Below the pieces are notes generated by a model. It was not told where the DNA came from and made no database searches. It saw nothing but the letters and a program-made list of their open reading frames with translations. A stretch of DNA of 64,000 nucleotides from positions 62,001 through 126,000 of the forward strand of contig CAWGHW010000036.1 in the NCBI GenBank assembly GCA_963822485.1, given 5' to 3'. Below are positions 45,007 to 57,235 of the stretch, piece by piece. The first letter of the stretch is position 1. Every line of letters begins with the position of its first letter. The DNA comes from DASUBV01 sp963822485. GTDB lineage: Bacteria > Actinomycetota > Actinomycetes > Streptosporangiales > Streptosporangiaceae. The position numbers and the translations under genes were made by a program.

Positions 45007-46410
45007 TCATGCACCGGCACCACCCCGTGAGTCAGCATCCCGCGAGTCAGCATCCCGTGAGTCAGCCATCCCCGGCCCGCGCTCCCCCGCACCCAGATCC
45101 AGCCCGCCCTGCTCCGGCCCAGTGTCCATCGCGGCCTGGCCCAGGCCCGCGCGGCTCAGCGCCGTCAGGGCCGGCCGGTCCAGGCCCGCCCGCGCCGCAA
45201 CCTCGTCCGCCCCGACCGCGCCGCAGTCCAGCCCGCGAACCAGGTAGCCCGCCAGCGCCCGCGCCGTCGCGGGCTCCTCCAGCGTCCCGCTCGCCGCCCG
45301 GCTCACGTAGCCGGCCAGCCGCTCGCAGGCCACCGCCAGGCCCGCGCGGAAGAACCCGTAGGTGGCCGCGTACCGGCTGACCAGCTGGGCCGGATGCAGG
45401 TCCCAGCCCTGGTAGAACCCGCGCTCCAGGCTGCGCCGGACGAGCCGGGCGTGCAGCCGCCAGGCCGCGCGCACCTCGTCGGGTGAGCCGACTGGCAGCA
45501 CGTTAGACGAGCCATCCGACAGCCGGACCCCGGTCCCGGCCGCCGCGACCTGAAGGACGGCCCTGGCGTGGTCGGCGGCGGGGTGCTCCATGCTCTGGTA
45601 CTGAGCCGCGATGCCCAGGGCGGCCGAGTAGTCGTAGGTGCCGTAGTGCACTCCGGTCAGCCGCCCGCCGCCCTCGTGCAGGCAGCGGGCGATGGTAGCC
45701 GCGCCGTCGGCGCCCAGGATCAGCTGCGGGGTCTCGGCCTGCACCTCGTAGCGGAGCTGGCCGTCGGCCAGCCCGTGCGCCTGTTCGAGCCGGGCGCACA
45801 GCAGGGACATGGCCCGGACCTGGTCGGGCGAGGTGACCTTGGGCAGCGTGATCACGAACCCGGCCGGCAGCGGACCGCGGGCGGCCAGCTCGCCGATGAA
45901 GATGTCCAGCGTGGCGATGGCCCGCCGCCGGGTGCCGGCCTCCAGGCTCTTGCAGCGCAGCCCGCAGAACGGGGGCGCACTGGCGGCCGTGGCCCCGGCG
46001 GACAGAGCGGACAGAGCGGCCAGGGCGGCCGCGGCTGACTGGGCGTCGGCGTCTTCGGCGGCGTCACCGCGGTCGCCGTACCCGTCCTCGAAGTCCAGCC
46101 GCAGGTCCTCGATGGGCTCGGCGGCCAGCTTGCCCGCGACCCTGGCCTGGACGTCGGCCGCCAGGGCCAGCGGAAGCCCCATCACGGCGGCGATGTCAGT
46201 GGCCCGTGGCACAGTGCGTTGCAGAGCCTGGAGAGCCTGACGCCCCCACTGACCGGGCAGGTCGCCGCCGAACCGGTCGGCCGGGACGTAGGCGGTGTGC
46301 ACAGGCTGGCGGCCGGGTCGGTCGCCGGGATAGCCGCGGGCCAGGGCGCGGTCGGCGTCGGCCAGCAGCAGGTCAAGCTCGGCGGCCGCGGCCCGGGCCA
46401 GGCGGGCCAT
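45007..46410 (-). CDS. DUF6986 / HpcH-HpaI-like aldolase of the purine operon
   Basis: 467 residues. TIM-barrel aldolase marks: LRLDFEDGYGDRGDAAEDADA (metal Glu/Asp), FVITLPKVTSPDQVRAMSLLCARLEQAHG and RLTGVHYGTYDYSAALGIAAQYQSMEHPAADHAR. Such proteins are found next to allantoin genes in actinomycetes and may act on a C2-C4 product of purine breakdown; the reaction is not established. The C-terminus ends in a 15-bp-repeat-encoded DADSR tail. Confidence 0.75.
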   Translation of the reverse strand: MARLARAAAAELDLLLADADRALARGYPGDRPGRQPVHTAYVPADRFGGDLPGQWGRQALQALQRTVPRATDIAAVMGLPLALAADVQARVAGKLAAEPIEDLRLDFEDGYGDRGDAAEDADAQSAAAALAALSALSAGATAASAPPFCGLRCKSLEAGTRRRAIATLDIFIGELAARGPLPAGFVITLPKVTSPDQVRAMSLLCARLEQAHGLADGQLRYEVQAETPQLILGADGAATIARCLHEGGGRLTGVHYGTYDYSAALGIAAQYQSMEHPAADHARAVLQVAAAGTGVRLSDGSSNVLPVGSPDEVRAAWRLHARLVRRSLERGFYQGWDLHPAQLVSRYAATYGFFRAGLAVACERLAGYVSRAASGTLEEPATARALAGYLVRGLDCGAVGADEVAARAGLDRPALTALSRAGLGQAAMDTGPEQGGLDLGAGERGPGMADSRDADSRDADSRGGAGA

Positions 46411-46429
46411 CAGGTCCCCGGACCGGTCA

Positions 46430-48744
<2,315 letters not shown>

Positions 48745-48748
<4 letters not shown>

Positions 48749-50107
48749 GGCGTGCCCGTCAGCTTGGCGGCGGCGCGGGCGGCGGCCTGCGCGACCTCGG
48801 CCTCGTCCACGGTGAGCACGGTGTCGTGCTCGACCACCGGCCGGCCGTTGACCAGCAAGAGCTCCAGCGGCGCGGGCGAGCCGAGCACCAGCGCGGCCAC
48901 CGGGTCGGCGATGCCCGCGTGCGGCAGGGTGTCCAGCCGCCACAGCGCGACGTCGGCCAGCTTGCCGACCTCGAGCGAGCCGATCTCGGCCTCCCGGCCG
49001 AGCAGCCGGGCCCCGCCGAGCGTGCCCAGCTCCAGGGCCTGGCGCACCGACAGGGCCCGCGGGCCGCCCGTCGCCCGGGCCACCAGCGTGGCCTCGCGGA
49101 CCTCGGCCAGCAGCGAGCCGGACTCGTTGGAGGACGAGCCGTCCACGCCCAGCCCGACGGGCACGCCCGCCGCGACCAGGTCATGGGTCCGGCAGATGCC
49201 CGCGCCGAGCCGGCCGTTGGAGGACGGGCAGTGCGCGACGCCGGTGCCGGTGGCGGCCAGCCGCTGGATGGCGGTGTCACCCAGGTGCACGCCGTGCGCC
49301 AGCCAGACGTCCCCGCCCAGCCAGCCGAGCGAGTCCAGGTACTCGACCGGCGTGCAGTCGAAGTGCTCGGCGCAGTACTCGTCCTCGTCGGCGGTCTCGG
49401 CCAGGTGGGTGTGCAGCCGCAGGCCGCGCTGGCGGGCCAGCTCGGCGCTGGCGGTGAGCAGGTCCGCGGTGACCGAGAACGGCGAGCAGGGCGCGACGCC
49501 CAGCCGGACCATGGACCCGGGCGCGGGATCATGGAAACGGTCGATGGCCGCCTGCGTCGCGGCCAGGATCTCGTCGATGCTCTCGACCACGTCGTCGGGC
49601 GGCAGGCCGCCCGCGCTGGCCCCGAGGTCCATGGACCCGCGGGTGGGGTGGAAGCGCAGGCCCACGGCCCGGGCGGCCGCGACGGTGGCGCCGAGCACGT
49701 CGCCGCCGCCGCGCGGGAAAACGTAGTGGTGATCCATGCTGGTGGAGCAGCCGGTCCGGGCCAGCCAGGCCAGCGCGGCCGTGGCGACGGCGCCAGTGAT
49801 CTCCTCGTCGATCCCGGCCCAGACCGGATACAGCTGGGTCAGCCACTCGAACAAGGTGGAGTCCACGGCCTGGCCCCTGGTGGCCCACTGGTACAGGTGC
49901 TGGTGGGTGTTGACCAGGCCGGGCGTGGCCAGGCAGCCGCGGGCGTCGATCCAGCGGGCGTCGGGCGGCGCGTCGGGGGCCGGCGCCGGGCCGGGACCCA
50001 GCGGCGGTGATCCGTGACCCGTCGGCGACGAGGTGCCCGCTGGCGTACTCGGCCCGGTCGCCGTCCATGGTGACGACGGCGCAGCCCTCCAGCACGATGG
50101 CGCTCAC
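48745..50107 (-). CDS. 8-oxoguanine/guanine deaminase-type amidohydrolase (frameshifted)
   Basis: About 453 residues from GTG 50107 if one base is removed from the run at 49997-49999. The first frame gives MSAIVLEGCAVVTMDGDRAEYASG; after the break LVNTHQHLYQWATRGQ supplies the HxH metal site. Then SMDHHYVFPRGGGD, RLHTHLAETADE, VWLAHGVHLGD and VGLGVDGSSSNESGSL (metal Asp). The HHYVFP block favours the 8-oxoguanine deaminase branch, which may also take guanine. It sits between the small and large xanthine dehydrogenase subunit genes. Confidence 0.85.
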
Positions 50108-50619
50108 TGGCTGGCCTCCTCAGGTCCCGGGCCCTCGGCCGCCATGCGGACGGCGGCCAGGCGGACCGCGGCCAGGATCGTCTCGTAGCCGGTGCACCGG
50201 CACAGGTTGCCCGCCAGCGCCTCGCGGATCTCCAGGTCGGACGGGCTGGGCACCCGGGTCAGCAGGTCGTGCGCGGCGACCAGCAGGCCGGGCGTGCAGA
50301 AGCCGCACTGGACCGCCCCGGCCTCGACGAACGCCTCCTGCACCGGGTGCAGCTCACCGCCCGCCTCCCCGGCCCCCTTCATGGCCAGGCCCTCCACGGT
50401 GACCACGGTGCGGTCCTGCGCCTGGCCGGCCGCGACCAGGCAGGCGCAGACGGCCACGCCGTCCAGGTACACCGTGCACGAGCCGCACTCACCCTGCTCG
50501 CAGGCGTTCTTGGACCCCGGCAGGCCCATCCGCTCGCGCAGCACGTACAGCAGGCTCTCCCCCGGCCAGACGTCGTCAGCCTGCCGGACCCGCCCGTTCA
50601 CCGTCGCCGTGACCCGCAT
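50104..50619 (-). CDS. Xanthine dehydrogenase [2Fe-2S] subunit
   Basis: 171 residues from ATG 50619. Both cluster domains are intact: plant-type NACEQGECGSCTVYLDGVAVCAC and the helical domain AVQCGFCTPGLLVAAHDLL ... NLCRCTGYETIL. It carries electrons from the Mo site to FAD. Four bases after the FAD-subunit gene; overlaps the deaminase start (GTGA). Confidence 0.94.
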   Translation of the reverse strand: MRVTATVNGRVRQADDVWPGESLLYVLRERMGLPGSKNACEQGECGSCTVYLDGVAVCACLVAAGQAQDRTVVTVEGLAMKGAGEAGGELHPVQEAFVEAGAVQCGFCTPGLLVAAHDLLTRVPSPSDLEIREALAGNLCRCTGYETILAAVRLAAVRMAAEGPGPEEASQ

Positions 50620-50623
50620 CGCG

Positions 50624-51520
50624 CTACCCCCCGGCCGCCGCGGCGGAGGCGCCGCGACCCTCGCGGTACTCACGCCAGGCCCAGGTCAGGGTCCGGCGGG
50701 CCATCACGTCCAGGGCGTGCAGCCGGTAGGAGGCGGTGCCCCGGACGTCGTCGATGGGGGCGCCCGCGGCCCGGACCAGCGCCCCGAACTCGGTCACGAT
50801 GGTCGCGGGCAGCTCGCCGCGCGACTCCCACAGGCCCGCGTCGGCCAGCGCCCCGGCCAGGAACGCCTCGGCCGCCGGGGCGCGCCGCGGGGTGGGCGCG
50901 GCCGAGCCGATCCCGGTCCCCACTTCCTGACGGTCGGGGTGCAGGGCCAGGCCGAAGGCGGCCACGGCGATCACCATGGCGTTCCTGGTGCCGATCTTGC
51001 TGAACTGCTCGGGCCCGGTGGGCAGGTCGATGTGGACCGCGGCGATCAGCTCGTCCGGCGCCAGCGCGCTGCGCTTGACCCCGGTGTAGAAGTCGCCGGC
51101 CGCGATCATGCGGGTGCCCCGGACCGAGGCCACCTCGATCCTTGTGTCCCCGGCCAGCAGCGACGGGTGGCAGTCGCCGGCCGGCGAGGCCGTGCCGAGG
51201 TTGCCGCCGACCGTCCCCCGGTTGCGGATCTGCGGCGAGCCCACCGTGCGGGCGGCCATGGCCAGCCCCGGCAGCCGCCCGCCCAGCTCGCTGATGAGCC
51301 GGGTGTAGCTGACCCCCGCGCCCAGCCGGACCCGCCCGCCGTCGATATCCCACTGGGCCAGCTCGGTGATCCGGCCCAGGTCGAGCAGGGCCGGGGGCCG
51401 CCGGACGTCGAAGTTCAGCTCGACCATCACGTCCGTGCCCCCGGCCACGGGCAGCACGTCAGGCGCCTGCGCCTTGGCGGCCAGGGCGTCGGCCCAGCGA
51501 GTCGGCTGAATGAAGTCCAC
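50624..51520 (-). CDS. Xanthine dehydrogenase FAD-binding subunit
   Basis: 298 residues. MDFIQPTRWADALAAKAQAPDVLPVAGGTDVMVELNF holds the AGGTD FAD motif; MAARTVGSPQIRNRGTVGGNLGTASPAGDCHPSLLA is the second FAD loop (TVGGN). First gene of the seven-gene minus-strand purine operon. Confidence 0.92.
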   Translation of the reverse strand: MDFIQPTRWADALAAKAQAPDVLPVAGGTDVMVELNFDVRRPPALLDLGRITELAQWDIDGGRVRLGAGVSYTRLISELGGRLPGLAMAARTVGSPQIRNRGTVGGNLGTASPAGDCHPSLLAGDTRIEVASVRGTRMIAAGDFYTGVKRSALAPDELIAAVHIDLPTGPEQFSKIGTRNAMVIAVAAFGLALHPDRQEVGTGIGSAAPTPRRAPAAEAFLAGALADAGLWESRGELPATIVTEFGALVRAAGAPIDDVRGTASYRLHALDVMARRTLTWAWREYREGRGASAAAAGG

Positions 51521-51589
51521 GGCATCAGCTCCTGGACTACATACTCCCCGGCTCGCGCCTCCTCACGCCAGCCCGCGCCCCGGCGGACG

Positions 51590-52063
51590 TCAGGCGCTGC
51601 GACCGGCCCGCGGCTCGCCGCGGTAGGTGCCGAACGACCAGCGGTTGCCCTCCGGGTCCCGGGCGGCGAAGTCCCTGGAGCCGTAGTCGGTCTCGTGCAG
51701 CCCGCTGATGATCTCCGCGCCCGCCGCCGTGGCCCGGGCCAAGACCGCGTCCGGGTCGTCGGTGACCACGTAGGCGCCGAAGCTGCCCGGTTGCACCGGC
51801 CAGGTGTCGTGGTCGCTGTCTTCGCGGACCGAGCCCAGCATGACCCCGCCGCCGGGCGGCCAGGCCAGCTGGGCGTGGTCGACCCGGTCGCCTTCGCCGT
51901 AGACGACGGTCTCCTCGAAGCCGAACGCGTCGACCAGGAAGCGGATCAGCCCGCGGGCGTCACGGGCCCGGAGCGTGGGCCACACCTGCGGTGCCGGCGT
52001 CTTGTCGCTGTCCGTCATGTCGCTGTCCGTCATGTCGCTGTCCGTCATGTCGCTGTCTGTCAT
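51590..52063 (-). CDS. Glyoxalase/VOC-family protein with repeated N-terminus
   Basis: 157 residues from ATG 52063. The first 20 residues are MTDSD four times, encoded by four nearly identical 15-bp units (52004-52063), each offering its own ATG. The rest is one VOC module pair: VWPTLRARDARGLIRFLVDAFGFEETVVYGEGDRVDHAQLAWPPGGGVMLGS and SFGAYVVTDDPDAVLARATAAGAEIISGLHETDYGSRDFAARDPEGNRWSFGTY. Function unknown. Confidence 0.82.
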   Translation of the reverse strand: MTDSDMTDSDMTDSDMTDSDKTPAPQVWPTLRARDARGLIRFLVDAFGFEETVVYGEGDRVDHAQLAWPPGGGVMLGSVREDSDHDTWPVQPGSFGAYVVTDDPDAVLARATAAGAEIISGLHETDYGSRDFAARDPEGNRWSFGTYRGEPRAGRSA

Positions 52064-52150
52064 GGCGACGAGCCTGCCAGCGGCGGGTCCGGCCCGGCTT
52101 GGACGTTTCGGAACTCTGCACACTGGCCTGCTGGCCGAGGCGCTGGAGGC

Positions 52151-52222
52151 GGCGCCTTCCCTCGTCGCTCCTGCGCTCCTTCGTCGCTTCTCGCTCCTCA
52201 GTCCAGGCGCCGCCGCGCCCCG
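52151..52222 (-). repeat. Dispersed ~70-bp repeat, copy B
   Basis: Reverse complement matches 22811-22881 at about 90%. The core of this copy is bounded by GGCGCCT and AGGCGCC, which are inverted repeats of each other. It lies just past the AraC-family stop codon and before the VOC gene. Confidence 0.75.
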
Positions 52223-52226
52223 ACCA

Positions 52227-53125
52227 TCAGGCCTCCTCGGCCAGCCACCGGGTCGGCGGGCAGCCCGCCAGCGCGCGGAACTCCCGGTCCAGGTGGGCCT
52301 GGTCGTAGTAGCCGCAGTCCGCGGCCAGGTCGGCCAGCGACCAACGGCCGCCCGCCCGGGCCTGCGCCGGGGCGGGCCCCGTCAGCCGGGCCGGCCCTTG
52401 GGTGCGGGCCTGGAGCCGCCGCCGGGCCCGGTCGAACCGGATCACCCGCGCCGCGGCCTTGGGGGTCAGGCCGATCTCGGCCAGGAACTGGCTGCGCAGG
52501 TGCCGCTCGCTCCAGCCGGTCTCCGCGGCCAGGTCCGGCACCGTGGCCTGCCCGCCGGCCGCCAGCAGCTCCCGCCAGGCCCGGGCCACCTCGGGACGCG
52601 GCCCGGGCCGGCCGCCCCGATCCGGGCCAGCAGCAGCCGGTCCAGCGCCGCGAACCGCTCCGGCCAGGTCGGCGCCGCCCGCAGCCGCTCCTGGATCTCC
52701 AGGGCCAGCGGACCGAGCACGTCGGATCCCTCGACGTCGATGCTGGCCAGCTCCCCGGCCGGCATCCCGAACAGGGCCCGCGCCGCCAGCGGGCTCACCG
52801 CCAGCTGCACCCCGGACTGGCAGCCGTCGTGGTCGATCAGCGCCGGCGCCGTGTGCAGCCCGCCGGCCAGGGTGTCGTAGCTGGCCGGTGCCTGCCGCGG
52901 GTCGGGGTGCCCGGCGATCACCAGCGGATCGTCGAGCGTGAAGATCAGCGTCAGGTAGGGCGAGGGCAGCCCGCGGTGCCGCCCCGGCGGGTGCCCCGCC
53001 GTGCGATAGCCGCTGTAGCCGGCCACCAGCGCGGGCACGCCGTCACCCGGCCGGCCGCGCACGTGCTCGTCCACGACCGCGCCGCGCCCCGGCGGCGAAT
53101 CCGCAGCTAGCTGGCTCGCGCCCAC
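52227..53125 (-). CDS. AraC-family transcriptional regulator (frameshifted)
   Basis: About 299 residues if one C is restored in the run at 52615-52618. The start is uncertain; GTG 53125 is my choice. The first frame has the sensor domain (SPYLTLIFTLDDPLVIAG, GCQSGVQLAVSPLAARALFGMPAGELASIDVE, FAALDRLLLARIG); the second has the two-helix-turn-helix domain (PDLAAETGWSERHLRSQFLAEIGLTPKAAARVIRFDRAR ... LADLAADCGYYDQAHLDREFRALAGCPP). Divergent from uraD with about 65 bases between, so it may control purine genes. Confidence 0.8.
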
Positions 53126-53189
53126 ACCCCATTGTGACCAGCCGGGCCGGTGAGTTGCCAGCGCCGGCCGGGCGGGCGAGGCTGTCGGG

Positions 53190-53726
53190 ATGAGCGTGCC
53201 CGGGGATGGGCCGGCCGGGGAGCCGGGCGGACTGGGCTGGCTGAACGGCCTGCCCGAGGAGGAGACGCGGCGACAGCTGCTGGCCTGCTGCACCGCCGGG
53301 CGCTGGGCCGACGGGGTGGCGGCCGGACGACCCTACCCGTCGCTGACGGCGTTGATTGAGCTCTCTAACAAGGTGGTAGCCGGGCTGGCAGTAGCCGACC
53401 TGCGCGCGGCGCTCGACGGGCATCCGCGGATCGGCGACCGAGCCCAGAGTGACCGAGAGGGGGACTGGTCGCGGCGGGAACAGGCCGGGGTGGCGGGGTC
53501 CGACGACGCGGTGCGGCGCGGGCTGGCCGACGGCAACGCCGCCTATGAGCGGCGATTTGGGCATATCTACCTGGTCTGCGCGGCGGGCCGCAGCGGCGCG
53601 GAGCTGCTGGCGGTGCTGCGGGCGCGGCTGGGGAATGATCCGCAGACGGAGTGGGGCGTGGTCCGGGCCGAGCTGGGCAAGATCAACGCGCTGCGGCTGC
53701 GCAAGCTCGTCGGCGACCCCGGCTAG
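53190..53726 (+). CDS. uraD: 2-oxo-4-hydroxy-4-carboxy-5-ureidoimidazoline (OHCU) decarboxylase
   Basis: 178 residues. The all-helical domain has the catalytic-His block DGHPRIGDR, the SRREQAGV segment, YERRFGHIYLVCAAGRSGAELLAVLRARLGNDP and a final GKINALRLRKLVG. It makes S-allantoin from OHCU, the step before allantoinase. Uricase and hydroxyisourate hydrolase, which act before it, are not in the window. Confidence 0.93.
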   Translation: MSVPGDGPAGEPGGLGWLNGLPEEETRRQLLACCTAGRWADGVAAGRPYPSLTALIELSNKVVAGLAVADLRAALDGHPRIGDRAQSDREGDWSRREQAGVAGSDDAVRRGLADGNAAYERRFGHIYLVCAAGRSGAELLAVLRARLGNDPQTEWGVVRAELGKINALRLRKLVGDPG

Positions 53727-53852
53727 CCCGTCGGCGGGCCGGGCCGGACGAGGATCCGAGCGGGCGGCCGGGGGCCGTTAGGGAGTCTTATGGGGCCGGT
53801 GACACTGCGAACGCCCGGGCCTACACTCGGCAAAAACCTGCAGGAGGTAGAG

Positions 53853-55593
53853 GTGGGGACGATGATGAACCGCCGCGGCACCCCGCACGTCCTGGCTGTC
53901 GCCCGCGGCGACACCCCCGCTGACCTCCTGCTTACCGGGGGCACCGTCTTCGTCCCCGGCACCAGGGAGTGGGTTCGCACCGACCTGGCCATCGCCGACG
54001 GCGTGGTGGCCGGCTGGGGCCCGCGCGAGGCCCGCGAGGTCGTCGACGTGTCCGGCGCGGCCCTCACCCCCGGCTTCATCGACGCCCACATGCACCTGGA
54101 GTCGACCAAGCTCTGGGTGGATGAGTTCGTCCGGGCCGTGCTGCCGCTGGGCACCACCGCGGTGGCCGCCGACCCGCACGAGATCGCCAACGTCTTCGGG
54201 GTCCGCGGCGTGGCCGCGCTGGCCCGGGCCGCGGCCGGGCTGCCGTTCACGTTCGGCATCTGCGCCTCCAGCTGCGTGCCGGCCTCGCCGTTCGAGAGTC
54301 CCGGTGCCGAGGTCCACGCGGCCGAGGTGATCGAGCTGCTCGACGAGCACGGCGCGCTCGGGGTGGCCGAGGTCATGAACTACCCCGGCGTTATCGCCGG
54401 GGATGCCGAGCTGCTGGCCAAGATCGCCGCGGCGGGCGACCGGCGGGTGGACGGGCACGCGCCGGGCGTGACCGGGCCGCAGCTCGATGCCTACCTGGCC
54501 GCCGGGGTGGAGTCCGACCACGAGTGCACGATGCTGGAGGAAGCGGAGGAAAAGCGCCGCAAGGGCATGTGGATCTTCGTCCGGCAGGGCTCGGCCAGCA
54601 AGAACCTGGCCGACCTGATCCCGACCGTGCTGCGGCACGGCACCGAGCGGGTCGCGCTGTGCAGCGACGACCGGGAGCCGGACACGATCCTGGAGGACGG
54701 CCACGTCAACGACTGCGTCCGGCTGGCCGTGGCCTGCGGGGTGCGGCTGGAGGACGCGCTGGTGCTGGCCACCTCGAACCCGGCGCAGTACCACAACCTG
54801 CACCATCTGGGCTGGCTGGCGCCGGGCTACCAGGCCGACGTGCTCTGCTTCGACAACCTGGACGGCATCCGGCCCGCCCGGGTGTACCAGGCCGGACGGC
54901 TGGTGGCCAGCGACGGCCAGGCGGTGGCCGGGGCGGTGCCCGCGGTGCCGGCCCCGGACTGGATGCGCGGGTCGGTGCGGCTGGCCGGGCTGCCCGGCCC
55001 GGAGGCGCTGTCCCTGGACCCGCCGCCCGGCGGCCGGGCCCGGGTCATCGGCATCAGCCCGGACACCCTGACCACCGAGCACCTGGTGCTGGACGTGCCC
55101 GGCGCGGGGGCTGACGACGGCCCTGGCCCGCATCGCGGTGGCCGAGCGGCACCTGGGCACCGGCCGGATCGGGCTGGGCTACGTGCGCGGCTTCGGGCTG
55201 ACCCGCGGCGCGATCGGCTCGACGGTGGCCCACGACGCGCACAACTGCATGCTGGTCGGGGCGGCCGGGCCGCAGGGCCCGGCCGACATGGCGGTGGCGC
55301 TGGCCCGGCTGGCCGAGCTGGGCGGCGGCCAGGTCGCGGTGCTGGACGGCCGGGTCATCGCCGAGGTGCCGCTGCCCATCGCCGGCCTGATGAGCGACCG
55401 GCCCGCGGCCGAGGTGGCCGCGGCCGTGCAGCGGCTGGAGCACATCACGGCGACCGAGCTGGGCGTCACGATCGGCGCGCCGTTCATGCACCTGAGCTTC
55501 CTGGGCCTGTCGGTGATCCCGCAGCTGCGGATCACCGACCTCGGCCTGGTCGACGTGGACAGCTTCCAGCTGACCAGCGTGGTGGCGGGCTAG
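53853..55593 (+). CDS. ade: Adenine deaminase (frameshifted)
   Basis: About 579 residues from GTG 53853, chosen for AGGAGG five bases upstream, if one G is removed from the run at 55106-55110. DLLLTGGTVFVPGTREW, ALTPGFIDAHMHLESTKLW (HMHLES signature), TTAVAADPHEIANVFG, VDGHAPGVTGPQLDAYLAAGVESDHECT and ALCSDDREP match Ade. The second frame has the C-terminal domain GYVRGFGLTRGAIGSTVAHDAHN and FMHLSFLGLSVIPQLRITD. It converts adenine to hypoxanthine for the xanthine dehydrogenase encoded nearby. Confidence 0.92.
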
Positions 55594-55599
55594 CCGCGG

Positions 55600-57054
55600 C
55601 TAGATGTCGGCCGTGACCGGCGTCGCCTCCCCCTCGGCCCGCACCGCGCGGCTGGCCAGCACCCAGTAGATCGCGCCGCCCACGATCAGCCCGATGAACA
55701 CGCTGAAGTCCGAGCCGAAGGATCCGCCCACCCGGCTGGCCAGCGGCCCGACGTAGGGGCTGTAGGCGTTCAGCCACAGCGCCGCCGCGACCATGCCGAT
55801 CACCTGCGCGATGATGGCCGGCCAGTGGATGCCGTTGCTCCGGAAATACCGGCCGCCGCGTTCGTTGAGCAGCGCGGCCTGATCGTACCGGTTTCGGCGC
55901 AGCCAGCTATCGACCAGGTAGATGGCGCACCACGGGCCGAGCCACAAGATGATGAACAGCAGGAAGTCTTCCAGCAGGGTCAGGAACCGGCCGGAGAACA
56001 CCGCGTAGGCGGCGATCCCGCCGCAGACCACCGTGTCGATGGCGACGCACTGTAGCCGGTGCAGGCCAGGGATCAGGCTCTGGAGTGTCACGCCTGACGA
56101 GTACAGGTCCAGGGTGTTGATGGCGAACAGCTGGACGATCGCGAAGATCAGGTAGGGCCAGATGAACCAGTTGGGAAACCCCGAGATCAGGTTGTTCGGG
56201 GTCGGCGTCCCGCTGAAGTGCGCGCCAGTGGCCACCGCCGCGCCCAGGATCTCCAGCAGCGCGGACGGGATGGCCCCGCCGAGGGCCACGGCGAGCACGA
56301 TCCGCTTCTTGTCGCTGTTGCGCGGCAGGTAGCGCGAGTAGTCGTTGCCGTTCTCGGTCCAGCCCAGCCCGCCGGCCGCGATCACCAGGGCCAGGAAGAT
56401 GGTCAGCGAGCCCCACGGCGCGCCGTGCGCCGGCACGCTGAGGTTGGCCCTGGAGCCGGTCAGCCCGGCCATCACGGCGAACAGGATCACGAACGGGATG
56501 GTCAGCCAGCGCAGCACCCGCAGCACGGCCGCGTGCCCGAGCACCGGCAGCACGGCCTGGATAGCCACGGCCAGGATGATGAAGATCACCTTGGCCGCCG
56601 TCCCGGCGGTGAACCCGGCCTTGGAGGTGAGCAGGATCGCCGCGAAGACGATCAGCGCGATGCCCTCGATCTCGAATCCGACCTGGGTAACCCAGTTGAA
56701 CAACGAGGGCATCCGGTTGCCGTTAGGCCCGAACGGAGCCCGGCTGATCGCGAACGTGGTCGTGCCGGCCTCCGGGCCCTGCAGGCTGGCCAGGCCGGTC
56801 AGCAGGTAGAACAGGTTGCCGATGATGATGATCACGACGGCCTGGGCGAAAGATAGGCCGAAAATAAAGACCGCTAGCGCGCCGTAGACCACGAACTCGA
56901 CGTTCCAGACCGCCCCGGCCCACATCCAGAACAGGCTGCCCGGGTTGCCCCACCTGGCCGACTGGGGCACATGCTCGATGCCGCGATGCTCGACGGCGGT
57001 AACCGACGGCGCCGCCTCGCTGCCCTCCATGACGGGCTTCTGGTCGCTTGCCAC
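55600..57054 (-). CDS. NCS1-family purine/cytosine permease
   Basis: 484 residues from GTG 57054, set by GGAGG seven bases upstream. About 12 helices; family marks are GIEHVPQSARWGNPGSLFWMWAGAVWNVEFVVYG, SRAPFGPNGNRMPSLFNW and GWTENGNDYSRYLP. It probably imports nucleobases for the adjacent catabolic genes. It converges on adenine deaminase with 6 bases between stops, where GCGGCTAG is partly duplicated. Confidence 0.9.
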   Translation of the reverse strand: MASDQKPVMEGSEAAPSVTAVEHRGIEHVPQSARWGNPGSLFWMWAGAVWNVEFVVYGALAVFIFGLSFAQAVVIIIIGNLFYLLTGLASLQGPEAGTTTFAISRAPFGPNGNRMPSLFNWVTQVGFEIEGIALIVFAAILLTSKAGFTAGTAAKVIFIILAVAIQAVLPVLGHAAVLRVLRWLTIPFVILFAVMAGLTGSRANLSVPAHGAPWGSLTIFLALVIAAGGLGWTENGNDYSRYLPRNSDKKRIVLAVALGGAIPSALLEILGAAVATGAHFSGTPTPNNLISGFPNWFIWPYLIFAIVQLFAINTLDLYSSGVTLQSLIPGLHRLQCVAIDTVVCGGIAAYAVFSGRFLTLLEDFLLFIILWLGPWCAIYLVDSWLRRNRYDQAALLNERGGRYFRSNGIHWPAIIAQVIGMVAAALWLNAYSPYVGPLASRVGGSFGSDFSVFIGLIVGGAIYWVLASRAVRAEGEATPVTADI

Positions 57055-57219
57055 TGCGGACCTCCTGCTCGCTGCTGGCGTTCTGGAGGCAGGTGCGCGA
57101 CTGCGGGCACTGCCGAGGTGCAGCCCGGAGATTACTACGACGGCTAGGGCTAGGGAAGATCCAGGTCAGGGGAGCCCCGCGGCCGGGCTCGGCGACTGCC
57201 GCGGAACTCGGAACAAAAA

Positions 57220-57235
57220 TGTGACGCAGATCACC
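57220..57235. promoter_or_regulatory. CRP-type palindrome upstream of the NCS1 permease
   Basis: TGTGA-N6-TCACC matches the CRP/FNR-family half-site pattern (GTGA/TCAC), 166 bases upstream of the permease start. Cyclic-AMP or nitrogen-linked control of purine uptake is inference. The rest of 57055-57346 shows no gene. Confidence 0.5.
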
